This document shows, one piece after another, positions 11,266 to 24,215 of a stretch of 64,000 nucleotides of DNA. The stretch is from Chaetomium olivaceum (lineage: Eukaryota > Ascomycota > Sordariomycetes > Sordariales > Chaetomiaceae). Where the stretch lies: the NCBI GenBank assembly GCA_039881045.1, contig JAYWVB010000020.1, positions 1 to 64,000 on the forward strand, given 5' to 3'. A program made the position numbers and the translations under genes. Under the pieces are notes generated by a model that was given only the letters and a program-made list of their open reading frames with translations, had not been told where the DNA came from and ran no database searches. Within the stretch, counting starts at the first letter, position 1. The number at the start of each line of letters is the position of its first letter.

Positions 11266-11747
11266 ATGTCACAGTATCAAGAGTATCCTCAGCATCCTCA
11301 GTATCCTCCCCAAGGGTAAGTTGTACCTCCTCCGCAATCGCATGCCACACGCTGTTCCTTGGTTCCTCTCGCCGTGGCCTGTTTTATCCCACAACAAAAA
11401 ATAAAATAAAATAAATTATGATGGGACCGACCGACTGACCGCTTCCTCTTCTTTTTTCACAGTGACTATCCTCTTCAGAACTACCCGCCGGGCCCTCAAC
11501 AGGGCTACGTTCCGCAGCCGCCCCAGGGTTACTATCCGCAACCTCAGCCGGCGCCCCAGGCCAAGGAGGAGAAGAGCCACGGCTGCCTCTACACCTGGTA
11601 AGTTCGGGGAGCCCCAACTCTCTACAACTATTACAGGACGCTGGCTAACCACGACTGTGTGCGTTCAGTATCGCCGCCATGTGCTGCTGCTGGCTGTGCG
11701 GGGAGACCTGCGAGTGCTGTTTGGAGTGCCTGGACTGCTGCTGCTAA
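11266..11747 (+). CDS. CYSTM-type small cysteine-rich tail protein
   Basis: Three exons (11266-11315, 11463-11597, 11669-11747) encode an intact 87-residue protein. The N-terminal half is a Tyr/Pro/Gln-rich disordered segment (YPQHPQYPPQG, GYVPQPPQGYYPQP). The C-terminus is a cysteine-packed module beginning GCLYTC and including IAAMCCCWLCGETCECC, ending in three cysteines. This matches the CYSTM (cysteine-rich transmembrane module) architecture: a tail-anchored or lipid-modified protein often tied to stress tolerance. Both introns have standard GTAAGT donors and the summed exon length is a multiple of three. Function beyond membrane association is not shown. Confidence 0.8.
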
Positions 11748-13147
11748 AGAAGAGCAAGCAACGCACCCAGCGCCTAACGACGAGCGAATCCTGCTTCAAT
11801 GCGCCCATCCGGACCGGGGAACCATCAACGGTCTGTGAGCGGGGGGTCTGAGCTTGGTGGTTTGAGGAGGGCAGACGGACGGACAATTATCCAGGGGGCG
11901 GCGGACATCTGGAGCGGGAAGGAAAGGACGGGACGGTGTTACGGGATTACACCCAGGAACGGAAGGGGATTGCCTTTGTTTTTTTGCTACTGTCTACCAT
12001 CAACCCCCTCCCGTATGCCGACTGCAACGGGTTTTTGTTTTTCAGCGTTTCTCGATGCTCGATTTAGTTGTCCCATTTTTTATTAATACCCGACAGACAG
12101 CCTGACGGCTTTCCTAGCTCTTCACCGCTGTCTCTGACTAACTAACGTGAACTGCCTAGTTAACTAAGTCTCACCACCTCGGCGATCGGGATGCCGGCCA
12201 AGCGCCGCGGAAAGAAGGTGTGTGTCTCTGGGCGTTGACGTGGCTGGCTGCGGCCCTCGTGAACCAACCTATCATTCGATGTGGAACGTCAATTGTTGGG
12301 CAGGAGCTCGTCTTGGTTTTCTTGGAAGATCCTTGGACGTTCGCAATCCCATCGGAAATTGCACGGGAATCGCTGTTCTCTCGGCATTTGCCAAGTTGCG
12401 CCGTCCACAGTGACTCGGGAGTTATACGAAGACCGCCCGGGCTCGCCGGGGCAAGGGTTTACAGGGTTAGGGTCGATTCAGGGGTCCAAAAAACAACATC
12501 AACAACAACAACAACACAGGCAACACACTCATGGTATCTGAAAGAAAAGAACCGGATCGCAACACAATCCCAAAGCATGTAATTAAAATGTTAAATTACG
12601 AATCAGCGCGCTTACTACGCATTGACCATAAGAACATAATCAGTCTTCTTGCCGTAGTAACTGGTTATCTCAACCTCTTGTTGCTTACATGTAAAGTACC
12701 TTACCTAGTAGTTGTTTAAGTTATTGCCGAGGTAATGACCACAATCTTCTGGTAGGGTTGCAATGCTCTATTTTTCCATTACTAGGTATTCCTAAACGTC
12801 TAGTTTTTATTAGGCGACTAGTGAAGCATTTGTTGAGCTTGCAGTATTTCCTTGTATGACTGACGGTGTAACGGGCTGTGCCCGAGGTGAGCCTCAGTAA
12901 CCCTCGGCCAGCTCACGTACAAGCACGGTCCACCGAACCCCTGGATGAAGCTATTCCCAGTTGCCCCACAGCGCACCGAACATTCTAGCAATGCGCTCGG
13001 GCCACCGCACTCACGATCATAAAGCAGCCCCACGAGCTGCCAGACTCTCTCATCTTTCCTTTTCTTCTTCAAGCTTAGTGTACTCGTAGAGTCGTCACCA
13101 GATAGTTGCAATATACTCCTGGGACCGTTACAGACGGTTCACAACGC
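11748..13147. other. Intergenic, no gene seen
   Basis: 1.4 kb between the CYSTM gene and the LINE insertion. It has a CAACAACAACA-type simple patch near 12494-12520 and no supported gene. Confidence 0.5.
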
Positions 13148-14420
13148 CTTTTCTAGATATTTATTATTATTCATACTCCGCTGTGCCTTAAGGCGTGCCG
13201 GACCCTCAGCTATTTACTGTACAGGAAAACCGCGCCCTCACAGGCCGGATGAAAAACCCATACCAATCTTCAAGGAAAGTACACGTGTGTGAGCCTGCGA
13301 ATACAAAGAGAGGAGGCCCCCTGGCCTCCGAAGGAGGGGCGTGTTAGGCCGCCGCTTCCAGCTCGAGCCTCCTAGCCAAACTGTACATCGGCAGCCTTCC
13401 TGAGTCCATCAGCCATCCCAGGACCCTCCTCGTGAGCCGTGCTGTTGCAGGATCAATACCGTGCAGAACAGAGTAAAAGTCCCGTCGCGTTCGAATTCCA
13501 GCTCTCTCCCATCTTCGAGTCAGCGGTGGGGCCAAACACCACACTACCAGGTGCTCGGCTGTCTCCCGTCCTTCGCCGCACTGGCAGGCGGGCGTTAGGA
13601 TCTCTGGGACTCCTCGTGTAAACAGAAAGTCCCGTAGACCTATTGCCCCCGTTCGGATCTGGACCAGCAGAGAACTCCTCGCCTTGGTGAGACCGTCGTG
13701 CCGTCTTAGGGTTTCCTCTCGGAATAGCGTCTCTCGCTGATGGTCAAAGTCGTCCGCTGGTCTGGTGATTGCTCTACCGTCCCGTTCCTTTAGCCACCTC
13801 GCTCTCCAGGCTTCCTCCGCTACCCTGTTTGTATCTACAGCTCCCCCCGCCCAGCGCGCAATCGTGCTTGCGGCGTTCTCCACTGCCGTGGGCTCCCGCA
13901 GTCCCACTGTTCGCGGCCGGCCCCTGCCGCCGTACCCCGACCGGAGTCTCTGCTGTATCTTGCGACAGGCGGTAAGAACGACGCTCCCTGCGGTCTTCTT
14001 GCCGCCCTGGCCGTCGTCTAAGTCCGTTCGCTGGAGCCTGGTTTCAAAGTCCGCAAGTCGCTTGTTGAGGTATAGGTCCAACGGTGGCACCCACGCCTCC
14101 GTTTCAAGGTTGCGGATGGGAGTGTGCTTGAAGGCTCCCGTCACAATCCGCAAGCTTTTGTTCTGGGCCTTCCCGAGGGCCTTGGTGATGCCTTTCTTTA
14201 CCGGCTCGCCTCCTACGTCCGTGGGGATGTGAAACGACGATGCGCCGTAGGCCAGCGCTGACCGGATGCACTTTGTGTACACTTCTCGCGCTTTAGCTAG
14301 CCCCAGTCCCCACGTCGTCGCCGCTAGCCTCGACAGGGCGTAGCTCTGGGTCTTCAGCTTCCTCTCCACCGCCGCAAGGTGGGCTTTCCAGTTGAGCTTC
14401 CGGTCTTTTCTAGATATTTA
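13148..14420 (-). mobile_element. 5'-truncated Tad-like LINE with perfect 16-bp target-site duplication
   Basis: A non-LTR retrotransposon copy lies at 13164-14404, flanked on both sides by the identical 16-base CTTTTCTAGATATTTA (13148-13163 and 14405-14420). Read on the minus strand, the element enters part-way through the reverse transcriptase C-terminal region and ends with the AATAATAATAA simple tail usual for this family. Its protein and 3' UTR closely match the longer copy at about 57990-60700. Truncation at the 5' end plus a target duplication is the signature of target-primed reverse transcription. It is dead as an autonomous element. Confidence 0.93.
13344..14404 (-). pseudogene. C-terminal part of LINE ORF2 (after the RT core)
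   Basis: The open frame continues from the truncated 5' edge (RKLNWKAHLAAVE) to a stop at 13344. It holds the post-RT region, including a cysteine/histidine cluster CQCGEGRETAEHLVVWC near the C-terminus, a likely nucleic-acid-binding knuckle. The frame is uninterrupted over about 350 codons and is very similar to the second copy. The insertion is therefore fairly young, and the RT active site is absent. Confidence 0.9.
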
Positions 14421-15440
14421 GTATTCGGTTATTTGTTGTAACTGGAAAACACATCATTTGACGAAACAGAGTGTATGAGAAGGAGAAATAGTCTGCTTGG
14501 TAAAGATAGCTCGAAAGTTGTGGCAATGAACTGGACCCTGTACCTGAACTATGGAGTCGAGGGCCATTAACCAGCATCAACCCGTTCAATAGTGTACAAA
14601 CAGGTCGAGTGCTCTTTAGGCTCGCATTTAGTGAGTCAGACACACACTTGCCACAAACATTCACAGTTCCTGTCAAACCTCATCTTCCTCATCGTGCTGG
14701 CTCTAAGTCTGGCCCATGTTCTTGTTTGATTAATCGCTGCAGGGTGGGCGTCGTCTGCACATGTGTAATGATGTGGGAAATATTCGTGGGTACCTACCAT
14801 TTATCATGACGGTGATGTTAAGCTGGGTGATTAACCCTATTACCAATTACTTGAGAGTAGTATCGAGCTAGCTTTGGTAGTCAATACACCCATTGACAAA
14901 GCATACCACAAACAATCCACGTGTTAAAGACAAACAGAGACTCAACCCACAGTGTGGGAGGTAGTTTCTGGAATCTTCAGAATGACTTTGGGCCGTTACA
15001 TTTGTGCTTGGTGAACGACACACTGTGAATGGCACCCTGCGGTCGAAACAATCGCGTGTCGGATAATAAGTGCCGCCGGAAGCAGTGAATAGCAGAGTGC
15101 CCTCCTCGCCGAGCTTCCATCTGGTGTTGAATTCGCACAACTACAATTTGCTGGCGGAAATTATTGCAGTGCTACATCTATTTAACTCCCACCGACCCTC
15201 TTCCTCTGCTCTCTTTTTTTCCTTCCACTTTTAGGCACAAATCATCACCCCAGCATCAATTGTCTTCGACCGAGTCAGCAAAATACCTTCAGTGCTACTC
15301 AAAGGACAAAGGGTGTTGAGACAACTTCTTATTTTCTTTTTTACTAGAGCAAAAGCAACAACTAAAGAAGAGTAACGACTATCCCTCTTCTTGTTTCTTC
15401 AACCGTCTACTACGCACCAAACGGCAACCCAGCAGTTACA
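14421..15440. other. Intergenic and 5' leader region
   Basis: No supported gene. The last 250 bases are pyrimidine- and A-rich (CTCTTTTTTTCCTTCC near 15215), as expected upstream of the RRM-protein start. Confidence 0.45.
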
Positions 15441-16686
15441 ATGGCTGACCCTTGGAGGGGCGAGAGGTCCCAGGGACGACGGCAAGGGTACTATCCACCC
15501 GTTCCCGGAACTGCCCCCCGCGTCGCAATGCCACAGCGACAAGCGTGGGAGAACACCATCCCCCAAAGGTACAGGCGTAACGCTACTACGCCGCCCGCCT
15601 TTACCTTCAGGCAAGAGACCGCTGCCCCAACCGCCATGGCAGCTCCCCCAAACAACAACGCCCCGCGTAACCCCTGGCAGCCTCGTTACGGAAGCGGTGC
15701 CTACCAGGCCGGCGGACCCAGGCTGCGGCCTTCAGTAAGCTCCGACCCAGACTTTACAAGCCATAAATAGGTAGCTAACCGCGTTTCCCTTGTAGACGTT
15801 TTTTGCTCCGGCCACGGGTACATACCCCCAACCGCGACTCACCCCCGGCCAGGGTTTCCCTCCCGCTGAGCGGACTCCCACCCTCGCCAACATGAACATC
15901 CAACGCCCGGCCCCTGCACAAAACGCCCAACCAGCGGGGGGCACAGCTGGAGGAGATGATGCCCCTCAACAGCCCAGACCGCCATTCAGGCCGAGCTACA
16001 TGGCCGACCCCCACTCGAGGGCCGAGAGGGAGAACCCAAGCCCGGAGGTTATCGCCAGACGGATGGCGGCCGGGGTTTCCGCAAACTACCGCGGAAACTA
16101 TAGACTGGCGAGGAACCGGCCGGCAAACATTCCCCAGGAGGAAAACTGTTCGGTCTATATCACTGGGCTGGCCCCCGACACCACGACGAACCAATTGCTC
16201 GGGGAAATCCGTAACACTGGCCGCGTTTGGGCCAGTGTGATCAGCCCGCCCACGCGGAACCACGGGACCGCAGCGGCGAAGATAACATTCTTCACCCCCG
16301 TGGCGGCGCAGATCTTCCTTGCTCGCGCCAACGGGCCAGGCCAGCCGGGTTTCTTTGTGAACGGCGTCCGGATGACGGTGCGGCCCGACCGGAACCGAGT
16401 GGCCGAGGCACCCGAGCCGGAGGATCACACCCGGTGTATCTCGATCGCTGGGCCGGTGGAAATTGTGACCGTGCCGTTCCTCATGCAACACTTCTCGAGG
16501 GACTTCGTCTTTGAGGTTGATGAGATCATCCCCCTTGTTATGGGGCAGTCCATTAACATCTTGGAGTGGCGGTTCGGGTCGTATAGGTGCCAGGCCCAAT
16601 GGGCTTGGAGGAACTTGAGGGAAGATCCATTCTTCCAGTCGCGCGGGGTCCGCGTACAGTTTGAGAGCGACCCCTGTGACCTATAG
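15441..16686 (+). CDS. RRM-domain protein with disordered N-terminus
   Basis: Two exons (15441-15734, 15796-16686; 61-bp intron, phase 0) encode an intact 394-residue protein. Residues 1 to about 220 are low-complexity, rich in Pro, Arg, Gln and Ala. A single RRM-like fold follows: CSVYITGLAPDTTTNQLL (RNP2-like strand and helix), then VWASVISPP and AAAKITFFTPVAAQIFL (RNP1-like strand and second helix). A C-terminal block starting EDHTRCISIAGP and ending FESDPCDL looks like a second degenerate RRM. RNA binding is inferred from the fold; I do not recognise a specific orthologue. The start follows a C/A-rich leader and is the first ATG. Confidence 0.75.
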
Positions 16687-19600
16687 GCGTTAAAGTGTGG
16701 TCGTCCAGCTCAACACAAGGACCAAGGGAGTAGGATTTGGGGGTTACAGAGGGTCAAGGGTTGAGGATAGACACGTCTGAGTATAGAACATCGGATATGA
16801 GATACCAAGATTACTCCCTCAGCTTTCTATATATTGAAACCAACGTCTTATGCGTCTGACTCTGACTCGCCTAGCTGTTTAGGAGCTTTCCGGTCGTGCC
16901 CAGATGGTAACATGAGAATAATATAAAGAGATGTGGCTACATTCTCCAAGCGACCCATGATGCTACCGGCCGGCTGATTCAAAAAGAATTACATACCTAC
17001 TACCGCTGTGAGGTAGCCTATAGATAGACTAGCTTTCAAGATTATCAGAGGGCTGTTATCTTGTCCGTCTCAAATATGATTGTCCGTCCCAAGGATTACT
17101 GTCTACCCCAAGGGTTACTATCCATCCCAAGGCTTGTTCATTCGAGACCGGCGCCGATGTCGGTACCGATATCGCAGTATCATGTGCTCTTTTACTGCTC
17201 CTCTGTCGTCAATAACCCCAGCCAGGGTATACCTCTCAAACGCCTCAGTACCATGACCAACACAAACTACAAGACTCTCCCGACCCAACCTCGAGTCATC
17301 AACTAACCGTCTTTTCTTCTCTTTACGACCAATATGCACAACATACCTGAACACGAGCCTGGTAACCCTCTTCCCAACCTACCAACAGATAAGGGTAATC
17401 GAGGCGGTCCGCCAAAAGACTACTCACTGTCACCTGCCTCTGCCTCACAAAACAGCGGTGCCTTTGGGTATCACAATCTGGTTTCTGTTACCCTTCTGTT
17501 ATGCATGAAAATCAATCCTTCCAAAGCATATATGCTGTCGGGGTAACTCGGTCTTGGTTGATGGTCTTTTTGTGCAACGGCCCCGTGAAGTAGACCCGGC
17601 CCAAGGCCTAGAACCGCTTAAAGCTCTGGACTTTACGATCCTGTACGGTAGCAATTTGTTAGCTCGTTATCGGCCAGCGATCCCCACCAACACACTGCAT
17701 TACGACACCGAAAAACATTTTCCACAGTCATTGGACCGTGAAGTCCTTCCCAAGAATAAAAATTCCGTGCAGTTATAGGAGGGACTGCGAAACCGACCTG
17801 AAGACTACCTACATACAGATACAATGCCAGATCGCCTGGGTACCTAGGTAGGGAACCAGTCATGATTGCCGAGCACGGGGGCATGGTGATGAGCATTGCC
17901 ATTGTGAGCCGACTGCCCAAACTCACAAGCTACGTGGCAATGGCAGGGAATACGACAGGTTCCATCGTAGGATGGCGACGTACGCGCGGGGCTTCGGAAC
18001 TGTTTTAAAAACGAGCTTGGCCAAAGCCCGTTTTTCTGTCCAGGACAACGGCACGTCACGATTGTGGTAAGGCAACGGGAGCACTCAGATCCACGAATGG
18101 ACCGCCCCCAGTTTCTGTATCTCTCGATCCTTTTGCCGGAGAGCGCTGCACACAAACGGAGTCGCCATTCAGCCTTCATGTCCGGGAGACTAACACCCGC
18201 TCGGCGTCCGTGGCAATGCAGCACAGCCGGGGCTCGATTGGAAGGCTCTGGCCAAGAGCACGAACTTCAAGTCTACGTATTAGCCATAGATGGCGCCGGG
18301 AAAGCAAGGTAACTGGGAAAGCAAGGTAACACAACCCCCTTTCCTCTGTTACCCCCGCGGCCAATGTGGCAAACCTACCCCCCAGGCATGGTTCTGAGAA
18401 CGGGGTTTCATTGGAAGAATGGCAGCAACACTCTCCTCGTCATGCGCCAAAAGGTTAGACCTTTGGATTATTCAGTGAGCTTTTGAGTCGACCCCGAGCC
18501 GTATCCTTGGGTGGAAAACACGCGTTGATTCGAATCTGGCTCGACCCGGCCACGGGAAGGTTGAGGTATGCGCAATGAAACGGTGGTACCATCGGATGCT
18601 GCAAACATGTTCGGTTATTTTAGGGAGCATTGTTTATGTTGCATCTTCGAGGGGCGAATGTGATGGCCAGGGGGCAGCAAGTCCGATTCCGTCCGCGGAA
18701 GGCTAAGAGGGTTGGCATGCTCTCAACGGTCTCTGGAACATGTCGAATCGGGCAGTACTCCGGAGGAATAGAGGTGTCTATTGGAACCGGCCCCTGAAGG
18801 CCTCGGACGTGAAGATATGTACCTCCCCGACTCTCCGGCTCCGGAGGATTCGTGATATCGATAAACATTACATCGCTTGTCTGCCTAACCCCCCCGCCCC
18901 TGAGGTCACGCTTGTTTGAATGCATGCAGCCAGCGAAGTGATGCAATGTAGCCATTCGGGCTCCGGTGACCGTACCCTGCTGGCGCCAACCTCGTGGAGT
19001 TGGTCAGCCGCACCTTGAGGTTCTGGCCTGTTTGAGCAAGGACTATGCCCGGTTAACCCTCGCTTGCCGAGAATTGCATGAGAAGAAGTTCAGGCCAGTG
19101 CACGCCCCTGGACGAAGCCATTCCTCGGCCTGGGTAACCCCTAATCCGGAACCTAGCCAACTTCATCATTCGTTACCGATGCTTTGGCTTTCGAGACCGA
19201 GCGTTGTCCGAGCGAGAATAGGCTTAGTTATTGGTTCTTCAATGTGTGAGAAGCGACGGGATGCCTGACCGGATGAACGCCCCTGGCTTTGAAAGGTCTC
19301 GACCGTTGTCCTCCTTTCCATGGCTGTTTTCCCTTCTTGAAGTAATGAGGTGTGATGCATCGTAGCATGGCGCTGTCTTTCCAAACAATCTCTTCTTTCC
19401 CTTTCCTCGGCCCGATCGTTGGTAAGGTGCCCTGTCTGTCTCAGAGTTTCAAAGAACCAGCCCGGACCTTGCAAGAGCGTTGGTGGCCCGGTCCCAGTGT
19501 GCTCGAGCCCGCTCCTGTCTAGCCCCGATTCCGGTGGAGCAAGGTGTTGTTCCCGTGGGTCGTCGTCGACGCCAACGGCCCGCCCCGTTGGTCAGTTGTG

Positions 19601-21602
19601 GGCTGCGGAGTTCTGAAGAATCCGCCGATCGGCACACTTGGATAACCTTAATTCGACTGATGTCCTGACATGTCAGAAACGTGGGACTGTTTTGCTCCCA
19701 ACGTGAAAACAATCAGACAATCCCAAGTCAGAGTTGAACCTGTTCTTTCTCATCCCCCTGCTTGTATGTATGCTGGGACATGTTTGGGTCGATGAAGCGA
19801 AGGCCAAGCGAGTGAACGGACCTCAATCCGCCGCCAATCCGAGCCAACTGCAGACGGCAAGCCCGTTGCTCAACCGGGGTCCCGGGGTCAACCCTGGGAT
19901 GGTTGAAATTGCGTGCCGCAAAGATCGGACGTGGAGCCAATGGCCGTGCTGTTCATGGAATCCTCCACCACTCTGTTCTTCTTGGGTCCGGCACCACCTG
20001 GACACCGTGACACCACCAAGCCCGTGACGGGCGGACGATGTAACGAGGTCAATGTCTTGGTGTGCCTGCCCAATGGGGGCCACTGAGTGCCGTTTGGCCA
20101 AAGATCTTTTGACAGAAAATCCAGAAGGACGGCCGATTGTTGCCACTTTTGGTCGGGTTTCCGAGTGCGCTCTGACCGGCACTAACTCAACGGTCCCGAT
20201 GGCGCGGATGGAGAGTTTCCTGTCTCGGGCTTGTTTCCTTGCCCACTGTCCGAGTTGGACGTCCAAGGCCCGCGCGGGGTTAAATCACATGCAGAAACTC
20301 GATGGTCCCTTCTGAGACATGCATAATCCTTTTCTAGGCGACAAATATGTTATTGAACGCGGGGTGGCGGCTAAGCGTCTTTGGAAAGGAGGGGCTGGCA
20401 AACCCGGAAACGACCCATTGCTCGTTCTGTTTTGGCTGTCCTCTCGGAAACCGGCTGGCGTTCCTGCAGTCTCGTCACCGGCACACTGGCCGGGCCGCCT
20501 CGCTCATCTTCCGAGAGCGTGGCGCGTGTTGCGTCGTGTGGTTGCCTCGGCAGAGCTTCCAACACGTTTCACGGCAAGCAAGCGAAGCCAAGAGGGAAAT
20601 TTTCCGTTCGGCGTTTGGTAGGAGGGGGAACGGGACGGCAGGCCGGCAGCTGAGGATGGCAGGACGCCGGTACTTTTGTGATGAACGGGCCGAGAGCTGC
20701 AGCGCAGCTGGCCAGTCACTGCAACGGGAAGGTCAAGCAGACGGTCTGCGAATTCTCCTTGTTACTAGCGAGACAGGCGCTCTCTCGCACGTTCTCGGTG
20801 GGTTTGGAGCCAAAGTTCTCGAAGGTTTGGAGATCCTTCGACGCCACCCGACGACCGATGTGCGCGGATCCTTTCCTCCCGTCTCTTTTCCCATAACTCA
20901 CTTGCTTTTTTCGAAAGATCCAGAGATCTGCCAGGCCAGACAGGGCTGCCAGGTTCGTTTTCCCCATTGCCTGGGTTTTTATCAACAACTCACAGCTCTG
21001 GGAAAACCTTTCAACATCCAAGGCCGCGCCATTTTCCGTCTCTTGTCTGGTGGCTTGCAGGGTTTGATCGCACCGAGCTGACACACGAAACCCCCAGTGA
21101 CGAACCATTAATGACAGGGGTGATTTACATATGTCTTCCATAAATCCTTTGGTGTGCCGCGGGACAAACTCCCGGACCCGACCGGTCACGAAGCCCTTCT
21201 GATCCCATCATCTCACAGGGGGCGGCCGGGGGTGTCTGGGCTAAGATCCCTGTTGTTGGAAACTGGGGAAGCCCCTCAAGGGCGAGTTGCGGATTGTGCG
21301 CCACATGCATGCTTTATTCAATACAGCGTCCGAGTTTGGTGCGTCAAAGCTCAGGGGAACAAATACGCCCATTGGGTGACCGAAAATGCTGTCTGGGACA
21401 ACGTTGACCAAGAACCTTGGCGACAGTGACGTTGCAAAGATGGAGTTACTGCATAGCGATCGACAATCAGCCGGTTTGCTGGTGTATCTAAACATGAACA
21501 TCATGACCTGTCCTGTGCATTGCCCCCAAATCCGCCGTCTTGGGTGCAAGCGAACGAACCCCTGAACGCCGTGGGAAAAAGAAAATAGCCTAACCCAACT
21601 CA
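16687..21602. other. Gene-poor block of 4.9 kb
   Basis: Six-frame inspection gives only short frames without domains. A 17-base near-perfect doublet (GGGAAAGCAAGGTAAC-like) is at 18295-18330. From about 18.9 to 21.1 kb the DNA is GC-rich and open in several frames at once, but no frame shows family motifs. It may be an old, degenerated element, which I cannot name. Confidence 0.45.
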
Positions 21603-23044
21603 TCAAACAAGGTCTGCTTCCCTCCTCCGCTGTTTCGGTTCTGTGCGTACCGACACTGTCGTCTCCATCTGAATCCCGTTCTGGTCCGGGCCATTCATGT
21701 CCCTGTCACCGGCTTTGATGGCTGTCCTGAAGTAAACCCCGTTGTCGCTGTTCGGTGTCGGCGACGTGACAGACTCAAAGTCCCCAATCGAACCTTTGTG
21801 GCTGGGCTTCATGATGGGCATCTCGCCACTGTCGACACTGCTAGTCTCGGCGTTGGTAGCGGCGGCGCTGTGCTTAGCGTCGCGCTGTGACCGCATCGCC
21901 GAGAGTTTGTGATTCTCTGTCTGGTGCTGGCTATAGCCGCGCGAGCGGGAGTTTTCGTCGTGCTTGTAGTAGCCTGTCCGGGAGCGAGCCGTCGAGTTCT
22001 GGCTGGATATGAGGCCGCACCGGCGGAGGACCTGCTCAAAGAGACGCTTGAGCGTTGGAATGCAGGCGGCGATGATACTGTGAGTAAGTTAGTTAGAAAG
22101 AATGGTCTTGCGTGGTGGTGGATATGGACAAGGGGGACTTACGCAAGCTGTGCCTCCACCATACTCCACGTCGTGAGTCCAACCGTATCCATCAACGTGT
22201 CACCTGTTTTGCCGTAGCTCCCAATCATGAATGTCTTCGCAATGGAGGCGCTGCTGGCAAAGATACCGAGACCCATGACAAATCCCAGCGCAATCTTCTC
22301 CCGAAGGGGGCGTTGAATGTTGACAATGAAGGAGATGGGCTAGCCAATGTCAGCATTTCTGTGGCATTAAGCCATACCGAGTGACACATACCGCAAGACT
22401 AAGCGCGACATCGGTAATAATGGTCAAAATCGCCGTCACGTAAATAGACGTCTGACTTGTTTTCGGGTCCGCACACACAGCGTCGGGGTTGCTGTGGTCC
22501 CAAACCGCCCATAACGGTTTGCAGGCCGATAGCTGGAAGACGTTGGAGACAACGGCGACGCCGAACGACACGAACATGAGGAAGTACATGCTCCACGTCC
22601 ACCAGGGCCGGTCGCGTTGGATCCGGAGAAGCATCCAGGCGATGCTCATCTTGGAGAGGGCGAGAGCCCAGGGGAAGGGCGGTTGGCAGAGGAAGAGCCA
22701 CTTCTCCGCCAGGACCTCCTGGTCGTCTGGTACATAGTAATTGTGTCTCCCTACCCCATAGTGGATGGCAACCAACAGCATGCCGAACGAGACCGCATCG
22801 AAAATCTGATGTTATAACCGTCAGTGTCAAGGCTCCCGTGCAAAACTCTGCATATTCTTTTCATTCTTACCACCGCGGCCGTGATGAGGAAATCGTCGAG
22901 GGAGAGCCGGAGGGTGGGTCTGATTCGAGAGTAGATGCGGGTGCCGTAAAGTACAAAGGAAATTAGATGAAGAGTTCCGACGACACCGACGATGATGGCG
23001 GCCTTGGACTCGTCGGGCCCTGGGGGACCTGGTGTCGACGCCAT
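21603..23044 (-). CDS. Rhodopsin-like/PTH11-type seven-helix integral membrane protein
   Basis: A four-exon gene encodes a fungal rhodopsin-domain membrane protein with extracellular N-terminus and long cytosolic tail. Helices seen in order: AAIIVGVVGTLHLISFVLYG, LDDFLITAAVV, FDAVSFGMLLVAIHYGVGRH, LALSKMSIAWMLLRI, FLMFVSFGVAVVSNVFQLS, SIYVTAILTIITDVALSLAV, and IALGFVMGLGIFASSASIAK. The CKPLWAVWD word between helices is typical of the family. The C-terminal 110 residues are polar and probably disordered. Introns have good GTAAGA, GTATGT and GTAAGT donors and frames join without breaks. The family is often annotated as putative receptors; the ligand is unknown. Confidence 0.85.
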
Positions 23045-24215
23045 GGAGGCGGTCGAGAGAAAAAAAGGTCTCGACGTTGAGGTGTTGTGGGCGGAGAGGG
23101 CGACGATCCCGAAGCCTGGCTGACCTCTGCAGCGCCCTCAAACGATGTCGAAGAACCCAGGAAGAACAACACGAGTGGAGATGTCGAGATCGCAGATCGG
23201 CGGTGGATGGGGGGAGGGGTTGTGCAGGGTCCAACCAGAAGATATATCATCCCCGATGCTCGATCGTGACCTGGAGAATGCCAGTCATCACCCTGGACGA
23301 CTCTCGATCTTGGCTTTCACCCATCCCCTGTCTCTTCTGGTGCTTGTCGAGATTTGGGGTTCCTTCGCATTTCCCCCCTGCTCGGATTTGGCGAACCCAT
23401 GATGAACGTATGCAAGCCAAAAGTAGAGTATGTCTGGGGTGAAAAGCAGGTCCGGACCGGAAGTGCCCTCCCTGACAGTTCAGCTTGCAGCACCAGCAGG
23501 TCCAGGGTGGCGGGTTCTCTATGTACCATGCTAACCCAACAAGGTTGGAAAGGATGAGCTGTGCCTCGCGGCCGCACTTCCGGTCTGGGTTTCCGTCCAG
23601 CTGCCGCAAGCGCACCGGGGAATTGGCGCAGGACTTGCTAAGCGAAGACAGGTGAAAATAAGCAGCCACTCGTACCATTCATTGTCCGACCGCGAGTGAT
23701 CTAACCGTCTTCTGGGATGGCCTCCAGGCTCCATGGCATGAATGAAAACATTCTCGCGTGTGCTTTGGCGGCCAAGAGCGCAGGCGTTGAATAGCGCGCC
23801 ATCGGTGAGATTCACCAGTTACCCCCCGCCTTCTGTTCGCGTCTTTGACTAAACTGGTGCTAAATCGTGTTGATCATGGGGGCATCGATCAGCCACTCCT
23901 GGGCTTTTGCAGGCCTGACACGGCCCCGGCCACCAGGGTCTGCAGCTGTGGGGATCAAAACAAGAGGATCTTTGGTATTTTGGGATCTTGGGAACGTTTC
24001 AGGGTTTGAGAGAGCACTGACTGAACGAATTCAATCGTCACGAAGCTCCTTCGTCGCCTCCTTCACATTCACATTCACCAAAGCTCCTGTTCCCGAATCG
24101 CTTCGCTCGCCTCATACGCTTGTGTTTGTCTCGGACGAGTAAAACGAAATTCTGACTGTTCGAAACTCGAAACGGGGCCGATCAAACAGTACAAGACCAA
24201 CAATAGCACCCGTCT
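23045..24215. other. Intergenic, no gene seen
   Basis: 1.2 kb of 5'-flanking DNA of the seven-helix gene and 3'-flanking DNA of the next. Open frames here overlap on both strands without family features. Confidence 0.45.
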
